A DNA stretch of 64,000 nucleotides, taken from positions 1 to 64,000 of the forward strand of contig JBMHDF010000002.1 in the NCBI GenBank assembly GCA_049889535.1, given 5' to 3'. This DNA is from JAYQKL01 sp049889535. Its GTDB lineage: Bacteria > Pseudomonadota > Alphaproteobacteria > RS24. Under the pieces are notes generated by a model that worked only from the letters and a program-made list of their open reading frames with translations, was not told the DNA's origin and searched no databases. Shown here one piece after another: positions 51,935 to 60,572 of this stretch. The number at the start of each line of letters is the position of its first letter. The first letter of the stretch is position 1. Both the position numbers and the translations under genes were made by a program.

Positions 51935-53362
51935 ATGGCAAAAGCAAAGACAGTTGGTAAAATTACACAAGTTATTGGGGCTGTTGTAGATGTTCAGTTT
52001 GATGAAAATCTGCCTGAAATTCTTAACGCTCTTGAAACCAAAAATGACGGCAATCGTCTGGTTTTAGAGGTTGCGCAGCATCTTGGTGAGCGCACTGTTC
52101 GAACCATTGCGATGGACTCGACGGAAGGTCTTGTGCGCGGTCAGGAAGTGACGGATACAGGCAACCCAATTAAAGTGCCTGTTGGCGAAGCGACGCTTGG
52201 ACGGATCATGAATGTGATTGGTGAGCCAGTTGACGATGCGGGTAAAATCCCAAGCAAAACATCGCGCGCTATTCACCAAGAAGCGCCTGAATTTGTTGAG
52301 CAGTCAACAGAAGCTGAAATGCTTGTTACAGGTATTAAAGTTGTGGACCTGCTCGCGCCTTATGCCAAAGGTGGTAAAATTGGTCTTTTCGGCGGCGCTG
52401 GTGTTGGTAAAACAGTTTTGATTATGGAACTGATTAACAATGTGGCGAAAGCGCATGGTGGTTATTCAGTATTTGCTGGCGTTGGTGAGCGGACCCGTGA
52501 GGGTAATGACCTCTACTGGGAAATGATTGAATCAGGCGTGAATGTTGAAAAAGGCGGCGAAGGCTCAAAATGTACGCTGGTTTATGGTCAGATGAACGAG
52601 CCTCCAGGAGCGCGTGCGCGTGTGGCGCTGACAGGCTTGACTGTTGCCGAGCATTTCCGTGATGAAGGCCAGGATGTGTTGTTCTTCGTGGATAATATTT
52701 TCCGCTTCACGCAAGCCGGTTCTGAAGTGTCTGCGCTTTTGGGTCGTATCCCATCAGCGGTGGGTTATCAGCCAACTTTGGCAACCGATATGGGCGCTAT
52801 GCAGGAACGTATCACAACGACAACCAAAGGCTCAATTACATCCGTGCAGGCGATTTACGTGCCAGCTGATGACTTGACTGACCCTGCTCCTGCGACATCA
52901 TTTGCGCATTTGGACGCGACCACTGTGTTGTCACGCTCAATTGCTGAAAAAGGGATTTACCCTGCGGTGGACCCGCTTGACTCAACCTCGCGTATCATGG
53001 AGCCACGTATTGTGGGTGATGAGCATTATGAGGTTGCGCGTCAGGTTCAGGAAATCCTGCAGCGCTATAAAGGTTTGCAAGATATTATTGCGATTTTGGG
53101 CATGGACGAATTGTCTGAAGAAGACAAATTGGTTGTTTCGCGGGCGCGTAAAATTGAACGCTTCCTGTCTCAGCCTTTCCATGTGGCGGAAGTGTTTACA
53201 GGTTCACCTGGTGTGTTGGTTGATTTGGCCGATACGATTAAAGGCTTTAAAGGGCTTTGCGCGGGTGAATATGACCACCTGCCAGAGGGTGCTTTTTATA
53301 TGGTTGGCACAATTGAAGAGGCTGTTGCAAAAGCTGAGAAAATGGCGGCAGAGGCAGCCTAA
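51935..53362 (+). CDS. atpD: ATP synthase F1 beta subunit
   Basis: Catalytic subunit of F1, 475 residues. Walker A is GGAGVGKTVLIMEL (about residue 155), the catalytic Glu lies in GVGERTREGNDLYWEM, Walker B in DVLFFVDNIFRFTQAGSEVSALLGRIPS, and the DELSEEDKL lever follows. Ribosome site AGGGGAATAGGA precedes the ATG. atpC follows after 41 bases. Confidence 0.99.
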   Translation: MAKAKTVGKITQVIGAVVDVQFDENLPEILNALETKNDGNRLVLEVAQHLGERTVRTIAMDSTEGLVRGQEVTDTGNPIKVPVGEATLGRIMNVIGEPVDDAGKIPSKTSRAIHQEAPEFVEQSTEAEMLVTGIKVVDLLAPYAKGGKIGLFGGAGVGKTVLIMELINNVAKAHGGYSVFAGVGERTREGNDLYWEMIESGVNVEKGGEGSKCTLVYGQMNEPPGARARVALTGLTVAEHFRDEGQDVLFFVDNIFRFTQAGSEVSALLGRIPSAVGYQPTLATDMGAMQERITTTTKGSITSVQAIYVPADDLTDPAPATSFAHLDATTVLSRSIAEKGIYPAVDPLDSTSRIMEPRIVGDEHYEVARQVQEILQRYKGLQDIIAILGMDELSEEDKLVVSRARKIERFLSQPFHVAEVFTGSPGVLVDLADTIKGFKGLCAGEYDHLPEGAFYMVGTIEEAVAKAEKMAAEAA

Positions 53363-53403
53363 ATCAAACTCAAACCCGACCTTATCGGAAACAGGACAGA
53401 CAT

Positions 53404-53766
53404 ATGTCAGATAAGCTAAAATTCGATCTCGTTTCACCTGAAAAACTTTTGCTTTCCGGCGATGTTGACATGGTCAGCGTGCCCGGCACAGAAGGTGATT
53501 TTGGGGTTTTGGTGAATCACAGCCCAATGATGTCTGTCTTGCGTCCGGGGCTGTTATTGGTTGAAAATAATGGTGACCAAGAGCCATTTTTTGTGCAGGG
53601 CGGGTTTGCCGATGTGACGCCTGAAGGGTTAACGGTTTTGGCCGAAAAAGCGCTCGCGCTTAAAGATTTGACCGCTCGTGACATTGATGCCGAGATTGCT
53701 TTGGCGCAAGAAGCTGAGAACTCAGCTTTGGTTGAAGCGCTTGAAAAGCTTAAGTCAGAAATCTAG
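53404..53766 (+). CDS. atpC: ATP synthase F1 epsilon subunit
   Basis: Rotor-associated regulatory subunit, 120 residues. The beta-sandwich is recognisable (LKFDLVSPEKLLLSGDVDMVSVPGTEGDFGVLVNHSPMMS, split here by function as strands 1-6) and is followed by a shortened C-terminal helical part (LTARDIDAEIALAQEAENSALVEALEKL). It ends the operon and converges on purU with an 18-bp gap, in which only a weak 5-bp stem is seen. Confidence 0.95.
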   Translation: MSDKLKFDLVSPEKLLLSGDVDMVSVPGTEGDFGVLVNHSPMMSVLRPGLLLVENNGDQEPFFVQGGFADVTPEGLTVLAEKALALKDLTARDIDAEIALAQEAENSALVEALEKLKSEI

Positions 53767-53784
53767 TTTCAAAATTTATCGTTT

Positions 53785-54636
53785 CTAGTCGAACACGACT
53801 GTTTTATGGCTATTGATTAAGACGCGATGATTGATATGCGCATCAACCGCATTGGCCAAAACCTGCTGCTCTACTTCGCGCCCGACCAACACCATTTTCT
53901 CAACTGTCATATCATGGCGGACTGGAGCAACATTTTGCGCAATGATAGGGCCCTCATCGAGATTTTCGGTTACATAATGGGCGGTGGCGCCAATCATTTT
54001 AACACCACGCTCAAAAGCCCGACTATATGGAACAGCGCCCTTAAAGCTAGGTAAAAATGAATGGTGGATATTGATAATCTGACCAGGAAAATCCCGCGCT
54101 AAATCTGCTGACAAGACCTGCATATAGCGCGCCAGAATAATCAGTTCACTATCATGGCGTGCAATAAGTTCACGAATTTCACTTTCCGCGGCGGCTTTCG
54201 TCTGTTTGTCAACCTGCGCGTGATGGAAGGGAATGCCCTCTTGTTCAACCAGTTTCTGCGTGTCCAGATGGTTCGAAAAAACCGCTGCTATCTCCATGTT
54301 AAGCGCACCAACCCGCGTGCGATAAAGTAAATCGACCAAACAATGATCAAATTTTGAGACCAACACTAGCGCTTTGGGTTTCTCAGCCATATCATAAAAT
54401 TTTGCCTGCATATCAAACTTGTCAGAAATAGGCGCAAAATCTTTGGCCATGAATTTCAAATCTGGATTTGACCCAAGCGATTCAAAACCAACCCGCATAA
54501 AAAAGCGTTTGGTTTCAGGGGAACCAAATTGATGGCTTTCAGTGATATTCATGCCATTTTGGCTTAAATAATCACTCACATGCGCGACAATACCAGGACG
54601 GTCTGGGCAGGCTATGGTTAAAACAAAATCAGTCAT
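53785..54636 (-). CDS. purU: Formyltetrahydrofolate deformylase
   Basis: Hydrolyses 10-formyl-THF to formate and THF, balancing one-carbon pools and supplying formate for PurT. It has 283 residues: an N-terminal ACT domain (LTIACPDRPGIVAHVSDYLSQNGMNI) and a formyltransferase domain with the catalytic Asn, His and Asp in IINIHHSFLPSFKGAVPY, GATAHYVTENLDEGPII. The ACT domain separates it from PurN. It starts 11 bases after the oxygenase gene stop and ends a long minus-strand series. Confidence 0.96.
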   Translation of the reverse strand: MTDFVLTIACPDRPGIVAHVSDYLSQNGMNITESHQFGSPETKRFFMRVGFESLGSNPDLKFMAKDFAPISDKFDMQAKFYDMAEKPKALVLVSKFDHCLVDLLYRTRVGALNMEIAAVFSNHLDTQKLVEQEGIPFHHAQVDKQTKAAAESEIRELIARHDSELIILARYMQVLSADLARDFPGQIINIHHSFLPSFKGAVPYSRAFERGVKMIGATAHYVTENLDEGPIIAQNVAPVRHDMTVEKMVLVGREVEQQVLANAVDAHINHRVLINSHKTVVFD

Positions 54637-54647
54637 ATTTATGCGTT

Positions 54648-55646
54648 TTATTTCTCGTCATTAAAAAAACTTGCTTCAATTTTTTTGAGCAAATGGTCTA
54701 AAGCGGTTTGGACATTTTGCTTATCATGACTGGCTTGATGTGTCACTGGCAATTTAGGGCTCGTAATTGGCGCCAGCTTTGTGTCATATTGCGGGTCATA
54801 GAAAAAAACAAGACTTTGGCGCGCTGTCTCAGCTTGGTTCTGCACTCGATGCATGGTGGAGCGGTAATATCCTTGCGTCCAGAAATCTAGCATATCGCCA
54901 ATATTCACCACCAGCATATCAGTGATTGGAGGAATGGAAAGCCAGTTATTTTGGTGATTAATTTCAAGGCCAGCCGTGCCATCTTGCGCCAGAATTGACA
55001 GCATACCAAAGTCAGTATGTGCGCCCGCGCCAATATTCCATTGCGTTTCTGCTTGCTTTTGGGGGGGATAAAAAATTGGGCTAAGAGTCGTCATAGGCGT
55101 TTTAAAAAACGCATCAAAATAATTTTCTGGTAACTCAAGGCTAAGTGCCAATATATGCACAATATGGTTGGCTAGTTTTGAAAATTCCTGATGCGCGGTT
55201 TCCATGACCTGCCGAAAATTCAGACTCTCCTGATCCATAGCAGACGGCCATTGATTGGGGCCATGCAGGGGAATATTGTTTTGCACAAATGCATGCGTGG
55301 CGGGTAAATCATTGCCGATTTTAAGCCCTTCTTTATAATCCCCTTCCGGATTGTGGTGCGGGTCGAGTGTTTCACCGCCAAAAGCATACCAGCCCCGATG
55401 GCAAGGGCTTTTATCAATATGAATTTTCTGCTTTTCTTCTGTCTCTTGATAAAAAAACCACTGCGCGGCAGCAAAGCAATCTTCAATCACGGTATTGAGG
55501 CCATGTTGCGACAAATAGAAAAATCCATAATCACGCACCGCATCATGCGCTTGGCCTGCAATAGATTGCTTGCGCGCACTGTCGCCTTTAATAAAGGCCG
55601 ATATGTCAATAATCGGTAGAGCGTGCATATTGGGTTTTGACTGCAT
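54648..55646 (-). CDS. 2-oxoglutarate/Fe(II)-dependent oxygenase, isopenicillin-N-synthase-like
   Basis: Soluble 332-residue protein with the DIOX_N domain (LPIIDISAFIKGD, GFFYLSQHG) and the 2OG-Fe(II) jelly roll. The iron ligands are visible in GAHTDFGMLSIL (His and Asp) and STMHRVQN (His), and the 2OG-binding Arg in ARQSLVFFYDP. The family covers isopenicillin N synthase, flavonol and gibberellin oxidases and many uncharacterised bacterial enzymes, so the substrate is unknown. It lies between rppH (7-base gap) and purU (11-base gap), so it is transcribed with them; purU adjacency may hint at demethylation with formaldehyde/formate release, but that is speculative. Confidence 0.9.
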   Translation of the reverse strand: MQSKPNMHALPIIDISAFIKGDSARKQSIAGQAHDAVRDYGFFYLSQHGLNTVIEDCFAAAQWFFYQETEEKQKIHIDKSPCHRGWYAFGGETLDPHHNPEGDYKEGLKIGNDLPATHAFVQNNIPLHGPNQWPSAMDQESLNFRQVMETAHQEFSKLANHIVHILALSLELPENYFDAFFKTPMTTLSPIFYPPQKQAETQWNIGAGAHTDFGMLSILAQDGTAGLEINHQNNWLSIPPITDMLVVNIGDMLDFWTQGYYRSTMHRVQNQAETARQSLVFFYDPQYDTKLAPITSPKLPVTHQASHDKQNVQTALDHLLKKIEASFFNDEK

Positions 55647-55653
55647 GTTTTAT

Positions 55654-56154
55654 TCAAGCACAAAATGGGCGAAACCCATCAACAATTTCTAGATAAACCT
55701 GTTTCTTGAAAGGCGCAATAATATCGGGACATTCGGACAGTCGCCGCCATTGCCAGGTTTCAAACTCGCGTTGATTATGGGCTTCAAGATTTATATCACT
55801 GCCATCCCCTTCATAGCGCATGGCAAACCATTTTTGTTTTTGACCTTTATAAATCCCTTTAAGTGCGCGGCCAATGGCCTCAGGTGGCAGGTCATAACAT
55901 AACCAATAGGGAAGTTCGTATATGAGCTGCGCGGTATCGATACCTGTTTCTTCTTGCAATTCACGATAGGCGGCTTGCTGCGGGGTTTCCCCTTCATCAA
56001 TCCCGCCCTGCGGGAGTTGCCATAATTTGGCATCAGCCGGTAATTCCCCCTGAACGCGTTTACCTGTCCACACCAAGCCTTCAGGGTTAATCAGAACTAT
56101 CCCGACACAGGGGCGGTAAATCATGTCGCTATAGGCAATTTTGGGGTCAGACAT
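55654..56154 (-). CDS. rppH: RNA pyrophosphohydrolase RppH
   Basis: Nudix enzyme that converts 5'-triphosphate RNA to monophosphate and so triggers mRNA decay. It has 166 residues: YRPCVGIVLINPEGLVWTG at the N-terminus, the Nudix box GGIDEGETPQQAAYRELQEETG, and the RppH/IalA-type ends WLCYDLP and KGQKQKWFAMRY. It follows ctpA by 20 bases, a conserved ctpA-rppH neighbourhood in the class. Confidence 0.96.
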   Translation of the reverse strand: MSDPKIAYSDMIYRPCVGIVLINPEGLVWTGKRVQGELPADAKLWQLPQGGIDEGETPQQAAYRELQEETGIDTAQLIYELPYWLCYDLPPEAIGRALKGIYKGQKQKWFAMRYEGDGSDINLEAHNQREFETWQWRRLSECPDIIAPFKKQVYLEIVDGFRPFCA

Positions 56155-56174
56155 TTTTCGGCCCTCAATTTGGG

Positions 56175-57746
56175 TTAGTCCAGCACTTGCGCCTGATCAG
56201 CAAGGTTTTTACGGGTTTCATGCAGCTTTGTCATGAGCGCAATGGCTTTTTGCAATTGCACATCTTTTTCCAATTCGCGGGGTACATAAGCCAAAGAGGG
56301 GGTTTTCTTTTTCTCTGTTTCTGTTTCTGTTTCTTCAGAACTATCTGGCTTGTTGGGTGTCTCCGCTTCACTCTCATCTTGTTTTTCTATGGGTGATGTC
56401 TGGGGCGTGTCCGTATTTGCCTCATCGGTTTCGTTTTCCAAATGCCCGCGGAGACTGGCTTCCCGTCGACCAGAAATGTTTTTCAAATCCTCTGGTAGTT
56501 CTTGCTCAATAATAATGTCTGGGGTGATGCCAGTTGCCTGTATCGATTTGCCAGATGGTGTGTAATAGCGCGCGGTTGTTAACCGCAAAGCCCCATTATT
56601 GTTTAACGGCATGATTGACTGCACCGAGCCTTTACCAAATGATTGTGTGCCAACAATCAAAGCACGGTGATGGTCCTGCAAAGCGCCCGCAACAATCTCT
56701 GAGGCAGATGCCGAGCCGCCATTCACCAAGACCATCACCACTTGCCCTTTGGTGAGGTCGCCGCGCCGTGCATTGAACCGGCTATTATCGCGCGCATGTC
56801 GTGCGCGGGTTGAGACAATTTCACCTTGACTGAGAAATGTGTCTGATACTTTGATGGCCTCGGTGAGCAAACCACCCGGATTATTGCGTAAGTCAATAAT
56901 ATATCCAGCAAAATCTTTGGCTTTAACCGATGCTGAAAGTTCAGAAATAGATTTGCGTAAATTGCGCGTTGTATTTTGGTTAAAAGTTGTCAGGCGGATA
57001 TAGGCAATATTTTTGTCATCCCCCTCAAGGCGCGCGCGCACAGCTTTAATTTTAATCATGTCGCGGATAATTTTGACCTCAAATGGATCATCCACCCCTT
57101 CGCGCACAACCGTAATCACAATTTCCGTGCCAACTTCACCGCGCATAATTTCAACCGCTTCTGATAAAGTCATGCCCATAATTTCTGTATCATCAAGCTT
57201 AATGATTAAATCATTTGGTAAAAGCCCAGCGCGTTGTGCGGGGGTATCATCAATTGGGGCAACCACTTTCACGACCCCTTTTTCCATTGTGACTTCAATA
57301 CCTAAGCCGCCAAACTCGCCTTTGGTTTGGACTTGCATATCATCGAAGTTTTTGGGGGGTAAATAAGCAGAATGCGGGTCTAGGCTCGATAGCATGCCAA
57401 CCAATGCCGCCTCGATAAGCTCTTCATTTTCTGGTGGCTCAACATATTCTTCCCGCACGCGCTGCAGCACATCACCAAAAAGCGATAATTGTTGGTAAAG
57501 ATTCATCCCCGAAGCGGGCAGTTCTGAAGCTTCGTCAGCTGTTTCAGTTGGCGTTTCAGAATTATTTTGCGCCAAGAGCTGATAGAGTTTCACCACTTCG
57601 TGCCAATCTGCCTGGTTTTGATTATTGGCCGCAATCTGAGTTTGAGCAGGCGCTGGGGTAGCAAGTGCGCATACCATCATGCCTGCAAAAATCACTGGCA
57701 GGATAGAGCTTGATAAACGCGGCATATGACGTGACAGAAATGTCAT
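56175..57746 (-). CDS. ctpA: Carboxy-terminal processing protease (S41A)
   Basis: Periplasmic serine protease of the Tsp/CtpA family, 523 residues. It has a signal peptide (ILPVIFAGMMVCALATPAPAQ), a PDZ domain (GGLGIEVTMEKGVVKVVAPIDDTPAQRAGLLPNDLI), and the S41 core with the nucleophilic Ser in NGGSASASEIVAGAL and the general-base Lys in GTQSFGKGSVQ. The C-terminal 100 residues are Glu/Thr/Ser-rich, longer and more acidic than usual. It follows the EnvC-like gene by 16 bases; envelope proteases of this type trim murein hydrolases or lipoproteins, so a shared role in cell-wall turnover is plausible. Confidence 0.95.
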   Translation of the reverse strand: MTFLSRHMPRLSSSILPVIFAGMMVCALATPAPAQTQIAANNQNQADWHEVVKLYQLLAQNNSETPTETADEASELPASGMNLYQQLSLFGDVLQRVREEYVEPPENEELIEAALVGMLSSLDPHSAYLPPKNFDDMQVQTKGEFGGLGIEVTMEKGVVKVVAPIDDTPAQRAGLLPNDLIIKLDDTEIMGMTLSEAVEIMRGEVGTEIVITVVREGVDDPFEVKIIRDMIKIKAVRARLEGDDKNIAYIRLTTFNQNTTRNLRKSISELSASVKAKDFAGYIIDLRNNPGGLLTEAIKVSDTFLSQGEIVSTRARHARDNSRFNARRGDLTKGQVVMVLVNGGSASASEIVAGALQDHHRALIVGTQSFGKGSVQSIMPLNNNGALRLTTARYYTPSGKSIQATGITPDIIIEQELPEDLKNISGRREASLRGHLENETDEANTDTPQTSPIEKQDESEAETPNKPDSSEETETETEKKKTPSLAYVPRELEKDVQLQKAIALMTKLHETRKNLADQAQVLD

Positions 57747-57762
57747 AGAATGTCCTCTTATG

Positions 57763-58947
57763 TTAAGACCGGAACCATTTATTCGGGCTTATGGGTTTTC
57801 CTTTATACCTAATTTCTACATAGAGCGTTAGGGTTTCTTTGCCATGATTTGGTCGTGATGATTGTGTCGCATATATTGGCCCGCTCATCTGCCCACCCAT
57901 TCGCGCAATTGGCTCGCCTGCAAGCACTTGTTGATTAACTTGTGCGTCAATGGGGCCAAGCCCTGCAAAAAGTAAATGATGATTATCACCAACACCCAAT
58001 ATGAGAATATTGCCATAATCACGGAATTTGCCTGCATATAAAATGGTTGCATCAAAGGGTGCCGTGACAAGCATATCCGCACCTGTGCGAATATATAAAC
58101 CGTCACGCCCTAAATCTTCATTCAGTTTTTGTGTTCGGGCTTGTGATAAAACTGTGCCGGAAACGGGCAGAGGAAGCCGGCCTTTGGCATTTCTAAAATT
58201 TGAGAATTTTTTTGTGGTTTCTCGCCGTGCTTCCAAGCGGTCTACCAAATCGCGTAAAGAGCGTGCCTGGCGCGCCAGTTTTTGAATAGCTGCCGCTTCT
58301 TTTTCAATCGCGATTTGTGTGCGTTTTTCCGCGCGGGTTTTTTCCTGCACCAGTTCAGCCAGCATTAGACGGTCTTTTTGAGCTTGCGCGGTTTCGCTTT
58401 TCAAAACCTCGCGCCGCTCGCTCATATAGGCGCGAATTGTTGTTAACTCTTCCAATTGTTTTTTAAGCTGGTCGGCCGTGTTTTGCAGGGTTGGTACAAT
58501 ACCAGATATCGCAATCGCCCCGCGTATACCCGCCAATGCGTCATCTGGATTGATAGCAAATGGGGGCGGTAATTGTTTTTCAAATTTCTGTAATGCGCCT
58601 AACGATTTCGATAGTTCCTGTCTATCGCGGTCGAGTTTCGCTAAAATTGTTGTTTCGCTTACCCCAAGTTTCTCAATCTCATCAGCCAGCTCATTTTGTC
58701 TTTGTTCGCTCTCTTGTAATTTGGTGGCAAGGCGAATGATTTTTTGCCGCAATCGCTGCTTTTGTTTTTGTAAATCTTTGGCCTGCTTTTCGAGTTCAGC
58801 GCGATTTTTATCGCGCTGCTTGATTTCTTCTTCAATTTTTAGCAGTTGCTTTTTATCATCGGCAAGCGCAGGCATAGTGAGGCATAAACCAGCAATAAGC
58901 GAGAGGGATATCACAGAAAACCCAAACAGATTTAGATAAAGGCGCAT
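57763..58947 (-). CDS. envC: EnvC-like murein hydrolase activator (coiled coil plus LytM)
   Basis: Periplasmic protein of about 394 residues with a signal peptide, a long coiled coil (about 25-245, rich in Lys/Glu/Gln) and a C-terminal M23/LytM domain (GLYIRTGADMLVTAPFDATILYAGKF, split over about 295-320). The HxxxD and HxH zinc ligands of active M23 peptidases are not in place (GLYIRTGAD where His is expected), as in EnvC, which activates amidases rather than cutting itself. The ATG at 58947 gives the shorter N-terminus; 58959 is possible. It lies between rlmH and ctpA. Confidence 0.9.
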   Translation of the reverse strand: MRLYLNLFGFSVISLSLIAGLCLTMPALADDKKQLLKIEEEIKQRDKNRAELEKQAKDLQKQKQRLRQKIIRLATKLQESEQRQNELADEIEKLGVSETTILAKLDRDRQELSKSLGALQKFEKQLPPPFAINPDDALAGIRGAIAISGIVPTLQNTADQLKKQLEELTTIRAYMSERREVLKSETAQAQKDRLMLAELVQEKTRAEKRTQIAIEKEAAAIQKLARQARSLRDLVDRLEARRETTKKFSNFRNAKGRLPLPVSGTVLSQARTQKLNEDLGRDGLYIRTGADMLVTAPFDATILYAGKFRDYGNILILGVGDNHHLLFAGLGPIDAQVNQQVLAGEPIARMGGQMSGPIYATQSSRPNHGKETLTLYVEIRYKGKPISPNKWFRS

Positions 58948-58971
58948 GATTTTAACCAAATATCTGCCCTC

Positions 58972-59451
58972 CTAATCGCGATGATAGGGATGATTTGTTA
59001 AAATAGACACCCCGCGCCATAATTGTTCTGCCAAAACCAGCCGCGCCAATAAATGTGGCAGGGTCATTTTGCCCAAAGACAAAACATGTTGGGCGCTTTG
59101 GCGAAGATTATCAGCCAGCCCGTCAGCACCGCCAATCATAAATACCATATCACTATGCCCATTTTGGAGGCTTTGATTCAACAGCTCGGCAAAGGCGCGG
59201 CTGGTTATGTTTTTGCCGCGTTCATCAAGTGCAACCACACAGGCGCTTGCAGGCACACCAGCCATAAGCTTATCAGCTTCAAGGGTTTTGATATCCTCGC
59301 CTTGTCGCGCGCGTATGGATTTGATTTCTTGAATGGTTACCTGGTTTATGCCAATGGCGCGCCCAGCCTCAAGGCGTTTGAGGTAATCTTGAATTAGCGC
59401 CGTCTCTGGCGTGTTTTTATAATTGCCGATAGCCCTAATCTGAATGCGCAT
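58972..59451 (-). CDS. rlmH: 23S rRNA (pseudouridine1915-N3)-methyltransferase RlmH
   Basis: SPOUT methyltransferase acting on assembled 70S ribosomes. It has 159 residues with the conserved VALDERGKNITSRAFAELL, MIGGADGL and the knot region LSLGKMTLPHLLARLVLAEQLWRG, ending YHRD as is universal in the family. It lies seven bases after rsfS, the widely conserved rsfS-rlmH pair. Confidence 0.97.
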   Translation of the reverse strand: MRIQIRAIGNYKNTPETALIQDYLKRLEAGRAIGINQVTIQEIKSIRARQGEDIKTLEADKLMAGVPASACVVALDERGKNITSRAFAELLNQSLQNGHSDMVFMIGGADGLADNLRQSAQHVLSLGKMTLPHLLARLVLAEQLWRGVSILTNHPYHRD

Positions 59452-59458
59452 GACACTG

Positions 59459-59920
59459 CTATGCGCCCTGAGTGTCCTGATTTAAGAGGGCGTCCTCATC
59501 GGGCATCTCCATGAGCCACATTTTCTCGAGATTATAAAATTCGCGCACTTCAGGTCTAAATAAATGCACCACAATATCGCCCGTATCTACGAGTACCCAA
59601 TCACAATTGGTCAACCCTTCGGCCTGAACTTGTTTAATGCCTAAATTTTTAAATTGCCGCATTAAATGGTCTGACAAGGCGCCGACGTGGCGTTGGGATC
59701 GCCCAGAGGCAATGACCATGTAATCCGCGACAGCAGATTTACCCCGTAAATCAATTTTAATGATATTCTCCGCCTTATCCTCATCGAGTGATTGATAGAC
59801 CAAATCTACCAAATCATCTGGATTTTGCGGTTCTCGCTGTGCCACAGAGTTAGCTCTCTTTGCCACAGTTTGTGATTGCGATTTTTCGCTCAGCGTTTTT
59901 CCCCTTAAAAAGTAACGCAC
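59459..59920 (-). CDS. rsfS: Ribosomal silencing factor RsfS
   Basis: Binds L14 and blocks subunit joining in starvation. It has 153 residues; the core spans LVYQSLDEDKAENIIKIDL, ADYMVIASGRSQRHVGALSDHL and WVLVDTGDIVVHLF, then FYNLEKMW. About 35 residues precede the core, longer than in E. coli, so the true start may be internal, but no better ATG with a ribosome site is seen. It follows nadD by 54 bases. Confidence 0.94.
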   Translation of the reverse strand: MRYFLRGKTLSEKSQSQTVAKRANSVAQREPQNPDDLVDLVYQSLDEDKAENIIKIDLRGKSAVADYMVIASGRSQRHVGALSDHLMRQFKNLGIKQVQAEGLTNCDWVLVDTGDIVVHLFRPEVREFYNLEKMWLMEMPDEDALLNQDTQGA

Positions 59921-59974
59921 TCATCTAATTTGTAGCAATCATATAGTCTGAATTCAACACTTACCTTATTTAAA

Positions 59975-60571
59975 TCACTGGCTATTTGTTTTTTGTTGAC
60001 GAATAGATGTTGAAGAGCTGGCGTGAGTTTTGCCGTCAAGTAATATCCAGGCGGGGGTGTTTTGTGTGGGGAGCAGGCTTGCTTCATTTGCTGGCCGGCG
60101 CGCATGGGCAAAATATTGCGCCGCTGGCCCGAGCCCCGCCGTAATGGTTTCATTTGGTCTTGGATATACCGCGACCGGCACTTGATTGAAAATTTCTTGC
60201 CAATTACGCCATTTGTGAATGCTACGCAAACTGTCTGCACCCATGATCCAAACAAACCGCACATTGGGATATTTGGCTTTTAAACAAGCAATTGTGTCTG
60301 CTGTGTAGGTCGTGCCAAGCAGGGTTTCTTCATTTGAAATATATGTCTTATATGTGCCGGCAATCTCTTCGCAAGCTTTGATGCGCTGTTGAGCGTTTTC
60401 CGGTTTTTCTTGCTTAAGTGGGTTTTGTGGTGACACCAACCACCAGACCAAATCAAGTTTGAGTTGAACTTGTAATTTGCGTGCCAGCAAAACATGGCCT
60501 TCATGCGGCGGGTTAAACGACCCGCCAAATAAACCAACCCTCATGCCATCAAAAAAAACTGGTCGGCGCAT
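59975..60571 (-). CDS. nadD: Nicotinate-nucleotide adenylyltransferase NadD
   Basis: Makes deamido-NAD from nicotinate mononucleotide. The chosen start at 60571, one base after the proA stop, gives 198 residues; ATG 60544 (MRVGLFGG) is possible. Visible motifs are GLFGGSFNPPHEGHVLLAR, VWWLVSPQNPLK, FVWIMGADSLRSIHKW and the C-terminal SSTSIR. The protein ends soon after this motif, as usual in alphaproteobacteria. It lies in the proA-nadD-rsfS-rlmH order. Confidence 0.95.
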   Translation of the reverse strand: MRRPVFFDGMRVGLFGGSFNPPHEGHVLLARKLQVQLKLDLVWWLVSPQNPLKQEKPENAQQRIKACEEIAGTYKTYISNEETLLGTTYTADTIACLKAKYPNVRFVWIMGADSLRSIHKWRNWQEIFNQVPVAVYPRPNETITAGLGPAAQYFAHARRPANEASLLPTQNTPAWILLDGKTHASSSTSIRQQKTNSQ

Positions 60572-60572
60572 T

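Noticed and set aside
53767..53803. Bidirectional terminator between atpC and purU
   Set aside because: Only a 5-bp AGTCG/CGACT stem with a short T-run; too weak to call.
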